A DNA stretch of 38,434 nucleotides from Streptacidiphilus anmyonensis (GCF_000787855.1 NZ_BBPQ01000013.1:116522-154955), one strand, 5' to 3'. Positions 15,665 through 23,977 are shown, numbered from the stretch's first letter. Made by a program: numbers and translations. Notes: generated by a model not told the origin, from the sequence alone.

Positions 15665-17401
15665 ATGGATCAGCACGACCGCGCGCGCCTGTCGCGTCGC
15701 GCCTTCCTCGGCGCGACCGCGGCCGGCGCCGCCCTGGGAGCCGTCTCGTGGACGCCCGCCTTCAGGGTGACCCCCGCGGAGGCGGCCACCGCGGCTCCCC
15801 CGAACTTCCCCGCCTCGATCCCCGTCTACCAGCAGGCCTTCCGCAACTGGTCCGGGGAGATCCAACTGAACCCGACCTGGACCTGCGCGCCGACCAGCCC
15901 GAACGACGTGGTGACCCTCGCCAACTGGGCAAGCGCCAACGGCTGGCGGCTGCGCGCCATGGGCATGGGCCACGGCTGGTCGCCGCTGCTGGAGCCGAAC
16001 GGGGCCGCCGGCGACATCGTGCTCGTCGACACCACCCAGCACCTCACCGCCGTCACGGTGAACCCCGGCTCCCCCGCCAGCGTGACCGCGCAGGCCGGGA
16101 TCACCATGGTGAACCTGCTGACCGCGCTGGAGGGCGCGGGCTACGGCCTGACCAACACCCCCGCCCCCGGCGACCTGACCCTCGGCGGCGTGCTCGCCAT
16201 CGACGGACACGGCACCTCCGTCCCCGCGAACGGCGAGACGCCGCTCGCCGGCAAGACGTACGGCACGGTCAGCAACCTGGTCGTCTCGCTGACGGCCGTG
16301 GTCTGGGACCCGGGCAGCAACGCCTACGTGCTGAAGACGTTCCAGCGCAACGACCCCGACATCGGCGCCTTCCTGGTCCACCTGGGCCGCGCCTTCGTCA
16401 CCGAGGCCACGCTGCGGGTCGGCGCGAACCAGCGGCTGCGCTGCGTCTCCACGTACACCACCCAGGTCACCGACCTGTTCGCGCCGCCCGCCTCGGCCGG
16501 GTCCAGCTCCTTCGCCGCGCTCGTGCAGCAGAGCGGCCGGGTGGAGACGATCTGGTTCCCCTTCACGACCGTGCCGTGGCTGAAGGTCTGGTCGGTCTCC
16601 CCGAGCAAGCCGTGGTTCTCGAAGGAGGTGGACAGCCCCTTCAACTACAGCTTCTCGGACTCGGTCAGCAGCCAGGAGTCGCAGTACATCTCCGACATCG
16701 TGGCCGGGAACGTCTCGGTGACGCCCACCTTCGAGAACCTGGAGATGAGCATCGTCGGCTCCGGGCTGATCGTCACCGGCACCTGGGACATCTGGGGCTG
16801 GGCCAAGAACACCCAGCTGTACGTGCGCCCGACGACCTTGCAGGTGACCGCGAACGGCTACACCATCCTGTGTCGGCGCGCCGACATCCAGCGCGTCGTC
16901 AGCGAGTTCTACAGCTATCTGAGCGGGCGGCTGAGCACGTACGCGGCGGCCGGTCAGTACCCCATGAACGGCCCGTGGGAGGTCCGTGTCACCGGCCTCG
17001 ACCACGCCGCCGACTGCGGCGTCCCGGGCGCGGTGGAACCGCTGCTGAGCGCGCTGAGACCGAGACCCGACCAGCCCCAGTGGGACACGGCGGTCTGGAT
17101 GGACCTGCTGACGATCCCCGGCACGCCGCAGTCGCAGCAGTTCTACCGCGAGACCGAGCAGTGGGTGCTCTCCAACTACACGGGCAGCTACGCGGCGGTG
17201 CGCGCGGAGTGGTCGAAGGGCTGGGCCTACTCCGGCGCCGCCGCCTGGGCCGATCCGACCGTGCTCGGCAGCGTCATCCCCGCGTCCTACCGCGCCGGCC
17301 AGCCCGCGTCCGCCAACTGGGACACCGCGCTGGCGACGCTGGACCGCTACGACCCCGGCCGGGTCTTCTCCAACTCCTTCCTGGATACCCTGCTGCCCTG
17401 A
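15665..17401 (+). CDS. Tat-exported type II (covalent-FAD) cholesterol-oxidase-like flavoprotein
   Basis: A 578-aa protein with a Tat signal (SRRAFLG at 10-16, then a hydrophobic stretch ending AEAATAA). An N-terminal FAD-binding type 4 domain contains MGMGHGWSPL, where H103 matches the His that carries FAD in Brevibacterium sterolicum oxidase BCO2. The C-terminal part fits the cholesterol-oxidase substrate-binding domain, and E439-V-R441 in GPWEVRVTGLD matches the paired catalytic Glu and Arg of BCO2. The known enzyme oxidises cholesterol to cholest-4-en-3-one with release of hydrogen peroxide outside the cell. Other sterol or alcohol substrates are possible. GGAGGAC precedes the ATG. A crotonase gene follows 44 bp downstream. 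Confidence 0.88.
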   Translation: MDQHDRARLSRRAFLGATAAGAALGAVSWTPAFRVTPAEAATAAPPNFPASIPVYQQAFRNWSGEIQLNPTWTCAPTSPNDVVTLANWASANGWRLRAMGMGHGWSPLLEPNGAAGDIVLVDTTQHLTAVTVNPGSPASVTAQAGITMVNLLTALEGAGYGLTNTPAPGDLTLGGVLAIDGHGTSVPANGETPLAGKTYGTVSNLVVSLTAVVWDPGSNAYVLKTFQRNDPDIGAFLVHLGRAFVTEATLRVGANQRLRCVSTYTTQVTDLFAPPASAGSSSFAALVQQSGRVETIWFPFTTVPWLKVWSVSPSKPWFSKEVDSPFNYSFSDSVSSQESQYISDIVAGNVSVTPTFENLEMSIVGSGLIVTGTWDIWGWAKNTQLYVRPTTLQVTANGYTILCRRADIQRVVSEFYSYLSGRLSTYAAAGQYPMNGPWEVRVTGLDHAADCGVPGAVEPLLSALRPRPDQPQWDTAVWMDLLTIPGTPQSQQFYRETEQWVLSNYTGSYAAVRAEWSKGWAYSGAAAWADPTVLGSVIPASYRAGQPASANWDTALATLDRYDPGRVFSNSFLDTLLP

Positions 17402-17445
17402 TCGCGCCTGACTGCCAGGCGCGCACGATCACACGGGTGGTACGG

Positions 17446-18192
17446 GTGAACGCAGTACGGATCGAACGCTCCGGGCCGGTGTGGACCGTGGTCCTCTCCC
17501 GCCCGGAGCGGCGCAACGCCGTGGACGGCCCGACCGCGGACGCGCTGTACCGCGCGTTCGCGGAGTTCGACGCGGACGCGAGCGCGTCGGTCGCCGTCCT
17601 GTGGGGCGAGGGCGGCACGTTCTGCGCCGGCGCGGACCTCAAGGAGGCCGACGGCCCGCGGGGCAACACCCTCTCCCCCGACGGCCCCGGCCCGATGGGC
17701 CCCAGCCGGATGCGCCTGGGCAAGCCCGTCATCGCGGCGGTCGCCGGCCACGCGGTGGCCGGCGGACTGGAGTTGGCCGCCTGGTGCGACCTGCGGGTGG
17801 CCGCGGAGGACGCGGTCTTCGGGGTCTTCTGCAGGCGCTGGGGCGTCCCGTTGATCGACGGCGGCACCGTCCGTCTGCCGCGCCTGATCGGCGCGGGCCG
17901 CGCGATGGACCTGATCCTCACCGGCCGTGAGGTCCCGGCGACGGAAGCGCTGGCGATCGGGCTGGTCGACCGCGTCGTCCCGGCGGGGACGGAACGGCAG
18001 GCGGCGGAGGATCTCGCCCGCGAGATCGCCGCTCTGCCTCAGACCTGCCTGCGCAACGACCGCCTCTCGGCCCTGGAGGCCGAGGACCTCCCCGAGCAGG
18101 CGGCACTGGCCAACGAGTTCCAACGCGGCATGTCCACCCTCCAGTCCGAGGGCCTCCCCGGCGCCGCCGCGTTCCGAAACCGACGCGGCTGA
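17446..18192 (+). CDS. Enoyl-CoA hydratase/isomerase (crotonase) family protein
   Basis: A 248-aa crotonase-fold protein. The oxyanion-hole segments are GGTFCAGADLKE (about 57-68) and GHAVAGGLELAAWCDLR (about 102-118), and GVFCRRWGVPLIDGGTVRLPRL follows the family pattern. The usual catalytic Glu pair of hydratases is not clearly present: the second position falls in WGVPLIDGG, where Asp is found, so the exact reaction is uncertain. The GTG at 17446 was chosen because the ORF further upstream is a shadow; GTG 17437 is an alternative. It sits 44 bp after the cholesterol-oxidase-like gene and is probably co-transcribed, which hints at sterol or fatty-acid breakdown (inference). Confidence 0.88.
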   Translation: MNAVRIERSGPVWTVVLSRPERRNAVDGPTADALYRAFAEFDADASASVAVLWGEGGTFCAGADLKEADGPRGNTLSPDGPGPMGPSRMRLGKPVIAAVAGHAVAGGLELAAWCDLRVAAEDAVFGVFCRRWGVPLIDGGTVRLPRLIGAGRAMDLILTGREVPATEALAIGLVDRVVPAGTERQAAEDLAREIAALPQTCLRNDRLSALEAEDLPEQAALANEFQRGMSTLQSEGLPGAAAFRNRRG

Positions 18193-18344
18193 CAACGAAC
18201 CGCGAGGCCGAGACACACGCTGCGGCGGAGCCGCAGGCCGGGAGACGGGCCGAGGGGCGAGGGCGAGCGGCGAGCGGCGAGACGGGAGGGAGGCAGGCCC
18301 GAGAGTCGAGGGCGACGCCGGGCGACGGAGGCGGGGATCAGGAC

Positions 18345-18393
18345 GGCACGACCAAGCCAGCGCCCCGAGCCAGGCCGGCAAGCCAGGCGGGAG
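18345..18393 (+). repeat. Direct repeat copy A (49 bp)
   Basis: This block contains ACCAAGCCAGCGCCCCG and, further on, AAGCCAGGCGGGAG. It matches copy B at 18487-18534 at all but a few positions (for example GAGCCAGGCC against GGCCAGGTC). The distance between copies is 142 bp. Confidence 0.8.
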
Positions 18394-18486
18394 CCGAGGG
18401 CCAAGGCCGAGCGGCGCACCCGGCGACGGAGCCGCAGGCCGAGCGACGAGGCGACACCAAGCGACCGCGCTGGCGGGAACCAGCGC

Positions 18487-18534
18487 GGCCCGACCAAGCC
18501 AGCGCCCCGGCCAGGTCGGCAGGCCAGGCGGGAG
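18487..18534 (+). repeat. Direct repeat copy B (48 bp)
   Basis: The second copy of the block at 18345-18393, in the same orientation, one base shorter. Such local duplications suggest past slippage or recombination in the spacer. Confidence 0.8.
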
Positions 18535-18770
18535 ACGGGGCGTGAGACGGGGCGGGTGGGGGGCTCGAGGTCGGAGGGGTGGGGTCTCAGCTCGCCCGGG
18601 GCGAGTTCCGGCGGGAGGGCCGGAGGGCGGCTGACGTGGGGACATGTCCGTTGTCCCGAGGCTGGATCGGACTGCTTGCGCGGGCGCCAGGCACCCCGGT
18701 TCGTCGTGTGATCCGTGCGGCCTAGAATCTGCGCCGGACGTAGCCACGAAGACTCGACGGGGGACCCGCC

Positions 18771-21125
18771 ATGCAACCGCTCGAAGCTGACGATCCAGCA
18801 ACCATCGGCCCGTACAGACTCGTCGCGCGGCTCGGAGCCGGAGGGATGGGGCGGGTGTACCTCGCCCGGAGCGCGGGCGGGCGGACCGTCGCGGTGAAGG
18901 TGGTGCGCGCGGACCTCGCCGACAACCCCGACTTCCGCGACCGCTTCCGGCGCGAAGTCGCCGCCGCGCAGAGCGTGGACGGCGCGTACACCGCGCCGGT
19001 CGTGGACGCGGACCGGGACTCCGCGACGCCGTGGCTGGCCACCGCTTACGTCCTCGGGCCCTCCCTGACGGAGGCCGTGGCTGGCTACGGGCCGCTGCCC
19101 GAGCACACCGTGCGGGCGCTCGGGGCCGTCCTCGCGGAGGCGCTGCGGGCCATCCACGGGGCGGGCCTGATCCACCGTGACCTGAAGCCGTCGAACGTGC
19201 TGTTGGCGGCCGACGGGCCGCGCGTCATCGACTTCGGCATCGCCCGCGCGCTGGACGGCGCCGGGGTGGCGCTGACCAGCACCGGCGTCGTCGTGGGCTC
19301 TCCCGGCTTCATGTCGCCCGAGCAGGCGTCGGGCGGGAAGGTGGGGCCGGAGGGCGACGTCTTCTCGCTCGGTTCGGTGCTGGCCTTCGCCGCGACGGGT
19401 CGCGGCCCGTTCGGGCACGAGTCCGCGGCCTCGCTGCTCTACCGCGTGGTGCACGAGCCCGCGGAGCTGGACCAGGTGCCGGACGCGCTGCGCGAGGCCG
19501 TCGGCGCCTGCCTGGCGAAGGACCCTGCGGCGCGTCCGACCCCCGCCCAGCTGGTGCGGATGCTCGCCCCCGAGGGTGCGGCCGCGCTGCTCCAGGGCGG
19601 CTGGCTGCCCGCCCAGGTCGCCTCCGGTATCGCTCAGCACGCGGCCCGCGTGATGGAGTTGGAGACGCCCGCGCCGACCGCGCCGCCCGTGGACCCGCGT
19701 ACCGGTGCGGGGGCCGGGTCGGAGGCGGGCCGGGCTCAGGGCCAGGACAGCGGGACGGTGGTCCTCGGCGCCGGCGGGAACGCGGCGGCGGACGGCACGG
19801 TCATCCTGGGTACGGGTACGGGTACGGGTACGGGAGCCGGAACGGGCGCAGGCGCGGGCGCGTCGGGAGGTTCCGGCGTCGCCGCCGCCTCGACGCCCTC
19901 GCGGCGCAAGGTGCTCTACGGCGCGGTCGGCGCGGTGGCCGTCGTGGCCGCGGGCGGCGGGGTGGCGCTGGCCATGTCGAACAAGAACTCCCCCAAGCGC
20001 AAGCACACCGACTCCGACACCACGACCACCGTCCCCTCGGCGCAGCCCACGCGCCCGCCGGGTGTCGCGCCCACGCCGATCTGGACGTACCAGGCGAACC
20101 AGAAGGTCGACTCCCCGCCGGTGGTGCTCGGGAAGCAGCTGCTGGTCGCCGACGAGAGCCTGGTGGCGCTCGACATGCGGTCGGGAGCCAAGCAGTGGAC
20201 CGGTCCCGCGCTGCCGGACCTGTTCCAGCAGTCCCCCTTCGGCGTCGGCGGCGGGTTCGTGGTGACCCTGCCGAGCGACGCCATGGAGACGATCGTCGGC
20301 CTGGACCCGAGCAGCGGCGGGCAGAAGTGGGCGACGCGGGCCCCCCAGCAGTACAGCCTGCACCAGCTGCTGGGCATCAACGACCAGGCCGCCTTCGTCG
20401 TCGCCGAGAAGTACCCGGTGGACGGCAAGGGCAACGTGGTCGTCAACGACAACCCGGAACAGATCGTCATCGCGGTCGACCTGCACCAGCGGAAGCTGCT
20501 GTGGGAGCAGCAGCGCAACGTGAAGCCGGGCGACGGCCAGAACGTGCTGGGTTTCGCCACCGCGAAGTACCTGGTCTACACGAACGACAACAACAACGTC
20601 GTGGTGCGCGACACCACGACCGGCGCCCAACTGTGGTCGCAGGACTACGGCCTGCCGGGCTTCCCGGATCCTTCGATGCCGCTGCTCGGCGGGGACACGC
20701 TCTACCTCTCCGGCACACAGCTGGTCGGCTACGGGCTCGCCAAGGGCGAGAAGCGGATGACCGCGCCCAAGCAGGGCAACGTCGGCTACGGCAATCCGGG
20801 CTACCACGACGGCGTCGTCTACTGCACCCTCGGCCTCGGCGAACTCCTGGCGCTGGACGCCCGCAGCGGAAGTCAGCTCTGGTCGTCCCAGGTCCAGCTG
20901 AGTCTCAACTCCAGCCCGCTGCTGGTCGTCCAGGACACCCTCTTCTGCACGGTCGCCACCGCCTCGGGCGGCGACGCCGTCGCCGCCTTCGACCGCACCA
21001 ACGGCCACCTGCTGTGGACCTTCACCGACGGCGGCAGCCAGGACGCCGACTGGTGGTGCGCGACGGACGGCACCCTGCTCTACACCGCCCACGACAACCA
21101 CGTCTACGCGCTGCCGGCCCGGTGA
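18771..21125 (+). CDS. Membrane Ser/Thr protein kinase with extracellular PQQ-type beta-propeller
   Basis: A 784-aa Hanks-type kinase. The kinase domain is at about 13-270, with the P-loop GAGGMG (22-27), K43, HRDLKPSN (135-142), DFG (154-156) and SPEQ (182-185); all catalytic residues are present. A linker with a (Gly-Thr)n run encoded by GGTACG repeats (about 345-356) leads to one transmembrane segment (381-402). The outer part (about 430-784) has repeated LV(A/V)LDxRSGxxxW units typical of PQQ-like WD propellers, likely a ligand sensor. Unlike PknB there are no PASTA domains. GGGGGAC lies before the ATG. It is transcribed alone and faces the FMN reductase gene. Confidence 0.93.
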   Translation: MQPLEADDPATIGPYRLVARLGAGGMGRVYLARSAGGRTVAVKVVRADLADNPDFRDRFRREVAAAQSVDGAYTAPVVDADRDSATPWLATAYVLGPSLTEAVAGYGPLPEHTVRALGAVLAEALRAIHGAGLIHRDLKPSNVLLAADGPRVIDFGIARALDGAGVALTSTGVVVGSPGFMSPEQASGGKVGPEGDVFSLGSVLAFAATGRGPFGHESAASLLYRVVHEPAELDQVPDALREAVGACLAKDPAARPTPAQLVRMLAPEGAAALLQGGWLPAQVASGIAQHAARVMELETPAPTAPPVDPRTGAGAGSEAGRAQGQDSGTVVLGAGGNAAADGTVILGTGTGTGTGAGTGAGAGASGGSGVAAASTPSRRKVLYGAVGAVAVVAAGGGVALAMSNKNSPKRKHTDSDTTTTVPSAQPTRPPGVAPTPIWTYQANQKVDSPPVVLGKQLLVADESLVALDMRSGAKQWTGPALPDLFQQSPFGVGGGFVVTLPSDAMETIVGLDPSSGGQKWATRAPQQYSLHQLLGINDQAAFVVAEKYPVDGKGNVVVNDNPEQIVIAVDLHQRKLLWEQQRNVKPGDGQNVLGFATAKYLVYTNDNNNVVVRDTTTGAQLWSQDYGLPGFPDPSMPLLGGDTLYLSGTQLVGYGLAKGEKRMTAPKQGNVGYGNPGYHDGVVYCTLGLGELLALDARSGSQLWSSQVQLSLNSSPLLVVQDTLFCTVATASGGDAVAAFDRTNGHLLWTFTDGGSQDADWWCATDGTLLYTAHDNHVYALPAR

Positions 21126-21154
21126 CCCACCGCGTCACCCGGTGTCCCGCGGTG
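21121..21154. terminator. Overlapping hairpins between kinase and FMN reductase genes
   Basis: GGTGAC/GTCACC (21121-21126 with 21134-21139) includes the kinase stop codon, and CACCGCG/CGCGGTG (21128-21134 with 21148-21154) overlaps it. The two stems are mutually exclusive. They lie between convergent genes only 34 bp apart. Confidence 0.45.
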
Positions 21155-21159
21155 TCCCG

Positions 21160-21783
21160 CTACGGCAGCCTGAGCGCGGCGAGCTGCTGCTCGAACGGCA
21201 CGACGTCCGCGAAGGCGTCGGGACGCCGGGTCCGCGCGGGCTGCCGCAGCAGGACGGCCGCCAGCTCGTCGGCCGCACGGTCGATGTGCTGCCGCAGGCC
21301 GTTCTGCTCCGCGGAGGCCCAGTCCTCCGAGGCCGCGAAGACGGCCGTGGGCACGACGGCCGCACGCAGGTAGGCGAACAGCGGGCGCAGGGCGTGGTCC
21401 AGCGCGAGGGAGTGGCGTGCGGTGCCGCCGGTCGCGCCGAGGAGGGCGGGCTTGCCGGTGAGCGCGCCCTGCTCCAGCACGTCGAAGAAGGACTTGAACA
21501 GGCCGCTGTAGGAGGCGGAGAAGATCGGCGAGACCGCGATCACCGCGTCGGCGCCGGTCACCGTCTCGGTCGCGCCCCGCAGCGCCTCGCCGGGGAAGCC
21601 GGTCACGAGGTTGTCCGCGATGGGGTGGGCGAGTTCGCGCAGCTCGACGTGCTCGATCAGGACCTCCCGGCCCGCGTCCGCCAGCCGGTCCCGGACCGCC
21701 TCGCTGAGGCGGTCCGCGAGCAGGCGCGTCGACGACGGCTGGCTCAGGCCCGCCGAGACCACGGCCAACGTGATGGCTTCCAC
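21160..21783 (-). CDS. NAD(P)H-dependent FMN reductase (CE1759-like)
   Basis: A 207-aa flavodoxin-fold protein. It opens with the strand TLAVVSAGLSQPSST, the phosphate-binding loop of this reductase family, and has SPIFSASYSGLFKSFFD near residue 85, the FMN/dimer region. The start is GTG at 21783, preceded by GGAG 8-11 nt upstream. Downstream of a luciferase-like monooxygenase on the same strand, it should supply reduced FMN to that enzyme, as in CE1758/CE1759 pairs. Confidence 0.9.
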   Translation of the reverse strand: MEAITLAVVSAGLSQPSSTRLLADRLSEAVRDRLADAGREVLIEHVELRELAHPIADNLVTGFPGEALRGATETVTGADAVIAVSPIFSASYSGLFKSFFDVLEQGALTGKPALLGATGGTARHSLALDHALRPLFAYLRAAVVPTAVFAASEDWASAEQNGLRQHIDRAADELAAVLLRQPARTRRPDAFADVVPFEQQLAALRLP

Positions 21784-21803
21784 GACGTTCTCTCCTTCTT
21801 CTT

Positions 21804-21863
21804 GCTTCCTGCTGGTGCTGCGTGCTTCCCGCTGCTGCTGCGCGCTTCCTGCCGGCGCTCGCC
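21804..21863 (+). repeat. Three tandem 20-bp repeats in the monooxygenase-reductase gap
   Basis: Units of consensus GCTTCCTGCTGGTGCTGCGT are at 21804-21823, 21824-21843 and 21844-21863, with a few changes each. The third unit leads into a hairpin, GCCGGCG/CGCCGGC (21851-21857 with 21860-21866). Together they fill most of the 100-bp gap and end close to the reductase ribosome site. Confidence 0.8.
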
Positions 21864-21883
21864 GGCGCTAAGCCGACCGCGCC

Positions 21884-22987
21884 TCAGGACTGGACCGGCT
21901 CCGCCTGCGCGGTCGCCTCGTGGGCGGCCAGCAGTGAGGCGTGCGTGGGCGCGTCCGGCACGTCGGCGCCGCGGTTCTCGGCGAACTCGCGACGCAGCAC
22001 CGGGACGACCTCCTCGCCGAGCAGGTCGATCTGCTCCAGCACCGTCTTCAGCGGCAGGCCCGCGTGGTCGACCAGGAACAACTGGCGCTGGTAGTCGCCC
22101 GCGTAGTCGCGGAAGCTCAGCGTCTTCTCGATGACCTGCTCGGGCGTGCCGACGGTCAGCGGGGTCTGCGCGGTGAACTCCTCCAGCGACGGGCCGTGCC
22201 CGTAGACCGGCGCGTTGTCGAAGTACGGCCGGAACTCGCGCACCGCGTCCTGCGAGTTGCGGCGCATGAACACCTGGCCGCCGAGGCCCACGATCGCCTG
22301 CTCCGGGGTGCCGTGTCCGTAGTGGGCGTACCGGGTGCGGTAGAGCTCGATCATCCGCTCGGTGTGGTCCTTGGGCCAGAAGATGTTGTTGTGGAAGAAG
22401 CCGTCGCCGTAGTACGCCGCCTGCTCGGCGATCTCGGGGGAGCGGATCGAGCCGTGCCAGACGAAGGGCGGCACGCCGTCGAGCGGGCGCGGCGTCGAGG
22501 TGAAGGACTGGAGCGGCGTACGGAAGCGGCCCTCCCAGTCGACGACGTCCTCACGCCAGAGGCGGCGCAGCAGCGCGTAGTTCTCGACGGCGAGCGAGAT
22601 GCCGTCGCGGATGTCCTTGCCGAACCACGGATAGACCGGTCCGGTGTTGCCGCGGCCCAGGATCAGGTCGACGCGCCCGTCGGCGAGGTGCTGCAGCATC
22701 GCGAAGTCCTCGGCGATCTTCACCGGGTCGTTCGTGGTGATCAGCGTCGTCGAGGTGGAGAGGATGATCCGCTCGGTCTTCGCCGCGATCCAGCCCAGCA
22801 TGGTCGTCGGGGAGGAGGGCACGAAGGGCGGGTTGTGGTGCTCGCCGGTGGCGAAGACGTCGAGGCCGACCTCCTCGGCCTTCTGGGCGATGGCCACCAT
22901 GGCCTTGATCCGCTCCCGCTCGCTCGGGGTGCGGCCGGTGGTGGGGTCGGGGGTGACGTCACCGACCGTGAAGATCCCGAACTGCAT
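21884..22987 (-). CDS. FMN-dependent luciferase-like monooxygenase (CE1758-like)
   Basis: A 367-aa TIM-barrel flavin monooxygenase of the LLM class. It starts MQFGIFTVGDV and contains GLDVFATGEHHNPPF and STSTTLITTNDPVKIAEDFAMLQHLADGR, here in pieces: EHHN near 48-51, TTND near 84-87 and the GRVDLILGRG region, all family hallmarks. The ATG at 22987 is preceded by GAGGTG at ideal spacing; a GTG 9 nt further upstream overlaps that site and is less likely. The natural substrate is unknown; such pairs with an FMN reductase oxidise small organics. It is divergent from a MerR-type regulator with an AT-rich palindrome between. Confidence 0.92.
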   Translation of the reverse strand: MQFGIFTVGDVTPDPTTGRTPSERERIKAMVAIAQKAEEVGLDVFATGEHHNPPFVPSSPTTMLGWIAAKTERIILSTSTTLITTNDPVKIAEDFAMLQHLADGRVDLILGRGNTGPVYPWFGKDIRDGISLAVENYALLRRLWREDVVDWEGRFRTPLQSFTSTPRPLDGVPPFVWHGSIRSPEIAEQAAYYGDGFFHNNIFWPKDHTERMIELYRTRYAHYGHGTPEQAIVGLGGQVFMRRNSQDAVREFRPYFDNAPVYGHGPSLEEFTAQTPLTVGTPEQVIEKTLSFRDYAGDYQRQLFLVDHAGLPLKTVLEQIDLLGEEVVPVLRREFAENRGADVPDAPTHASLLAAHEATAQAEPVQS

Positions 22988-23035
22988 CGTGCTCACCTCT
23001 CATGGCTGGCTCGGCTCGTCCCGGGAGCCAGGTTG

Positions 23036-23047
23036 TTGAAAATTCAA
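23036..23047. promoter_or_regulatory. AT-rich palindrome between monooxygenase and MerR genes
   Basis: TTGAA-AA-TTCAA stands out as the only A/T-rich stretch in the divergent spacer, about 50 nt upstream of the monooxygenase start. It is a likely operator or promoter element. ACAG-N5-CTGT at 23107-23119 is a second, smaller dyad closer to the regulator. Confidence 0.5.
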
Positions 23048-23157
23048 TCATGCTCCACAACATCTGGCCACCCGCCCCCATTCCCGAGCCCGATCCCCGG
23101 GGTGTGACAGCGATACTGTTGAGCCCACTGGGCTCGGCGGGCGGGGTGGAGGCACGG

Positions 23158-23889
23158 TTGGCGGACGAGGCGTGGTTCACGGTTGACGAGTTGGCGGCGC
23201 GCGCCGGGATCACGGTCCGCACGCTGCGCTTCTACGCCGCGAAGGGCTTGCTCCCACCGCCCGAGCTGGGCCCGCGCCGGGTCGGCCGCTACGGCCCGGA
23301 GCACCTCGGCCGGCTGGAGCTGATCGAGGAGTTGCAGCGCCAGGGTCTGACGCTGGCCGCGATCGAGCGCTACCTCACGCAGCTGCCGGACGACATCGGC
23401 TCCCTGGACCTGGCGGTGCACCGCGCGCTCGTCGCCTCCTGGCAGCCGGAGACCGCCGAACGGATCACCCGCGAACAGCTGGAACGCCGGGCCGGCCGAC
23501 CGCTCACGGACGAGGACCTCAACCGCCTCGCGGCCACGGGCGCGATCCTCCCCCAGCCCCCGGCCGAGGACGGCTCCGTCCCCGTCGACTTCCCCGTCGA
23601 CCCGGGCCTGCTCCCGCTCGGCCTGCGGATCCTGGACGTGCCGATCCCGTTGGAGACCCTCGTCGCCGCCCGCGCCGTGGTCCGTCTCCACAGCCGCGCC
23701 ACCGCGCACGACCTGCACCGACTCTTCCGCGACACGGTCTGGCGACCGTTCCGCGCCTCCGAACCGGACCCGGAGGGACTGGAACGGATGAAGGAGCTGA
23801 CCGCCCATATCGAGCCCTTGGCGGTCCAGGCCCTCGTCACCGCCTTCCAGCGCTCACTGGCCGAGGAGCTGGCCGCCCCGGCGGAGTGA
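23158..23889 (+). CDS. MerR family transcriptional regulator
   Basis: A 243-aa protein if it starts at TTG 23158, which has GGAGG at 23148-23152 with 5-nt spacing. Upstream in-frame starts lack a ribosome site and add a Pro-rich, non-conserved stretch. The MerR DNA-binding domain is at about residues 5-75: FTVDELAARAGITVRTLRFY, then GLLPPPELGPRRVGRYG and the second helix pair. The rest (about 90-243) is a helical ligand or dimer domain without the Cys pattern of metal sensors. It is divergent from the luciferase-like monooxygenase and probably controls it. Confidence 0.88.
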   Translation: MADEAWFTVDELAARAGITVRTLRFYAAKGLLPPPELGPRRVGRYGPEHLGRLELIEELQRQGLTLAAIERYLTQLPDDIGSLDLAVHRALVASWQPETAERITREQLERRAGRPLTDEDLNRLAATGAILPQPPAEDGSVPVDFPVDPGLLPLGLRILDVPIPLETLVAARAVVRLHSRATAHDLHRLFRDTVWRPFRASEPDPEGLERMKELTAHIEPLAVQALVTAFQRSLAEELAAPAE

Positions 23890-23915
23890 GGGACGGCGGC
23901 GCAGTCCTGTCGGCG

Positions 23916-23954
23916 GGGTTCTGACAGCGGGGTTCTGACAGCGGGATCTGTCAG
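23916..23954. promoter_or_regulatory. Direct and inverted repeats before the macro-domain gene
   Basis: CGGGGTTCTGACAG is repeated in tandem (about 23914-23927 and 23928-23941), and the second CTGACAG (23935-23941) forms a perfect inverted repeat with CTGTCAG (23948-23954) across 6 nt. It lies 25-60 nt after the MerR stop and directly before the macro-domain gene, so it could be the terminator of the former or an operator of the latter. Confidence 0.55.
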
Positions 23955-23977
23955 TGGCGGCCGCTAACGTCTGGACT

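Larger units (their letters stand above)
18193..18770. other. Repeat-containing spacer without a gene
   Basis: This 578-bp spacer has no supportable gene. It is strongly G/C with short GGCGAGCGGCGAG-type repeats. One near-identical block of about 48 bp occurs at 18345-18393 and 18487-18534, and the word GGAGCCGCAGGCCG occurs at about 18226 and 18429. Long open frames on both strands here are low-complexity Arg/Pro/Gly/Leu products that repeat with the DNA and are not protein-like. The last 60 bp before the kinase gene (TGTGATCCGTGCGGCCTAGAATC, split as TGTGATCC and CCTAGAAT) probably hold its promoter. Confidence 0.6.

Noticed and set aside
13525-15666. Minus-strand ORF of 713 codons over the permease
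   Set aside because: It is a frame-shifted shadow of the APC permease; only the 544-aa frame has membrane segments and family motifs.
15405-15770. Small 121-codon ORF in the permease/flavoprotein spacer
   Set aside because: It overlaps the start of the flavoprotein gene, has no ribosome site and its composition is Arg/Pro/Ala-biased.
18039-21101. Minus-strand ORF of 1,020 codons across the kinase gene
   Set aside because: It runs antisense to an intact kinase with all motifs, and its sequence is repetitive and compositionally biased.
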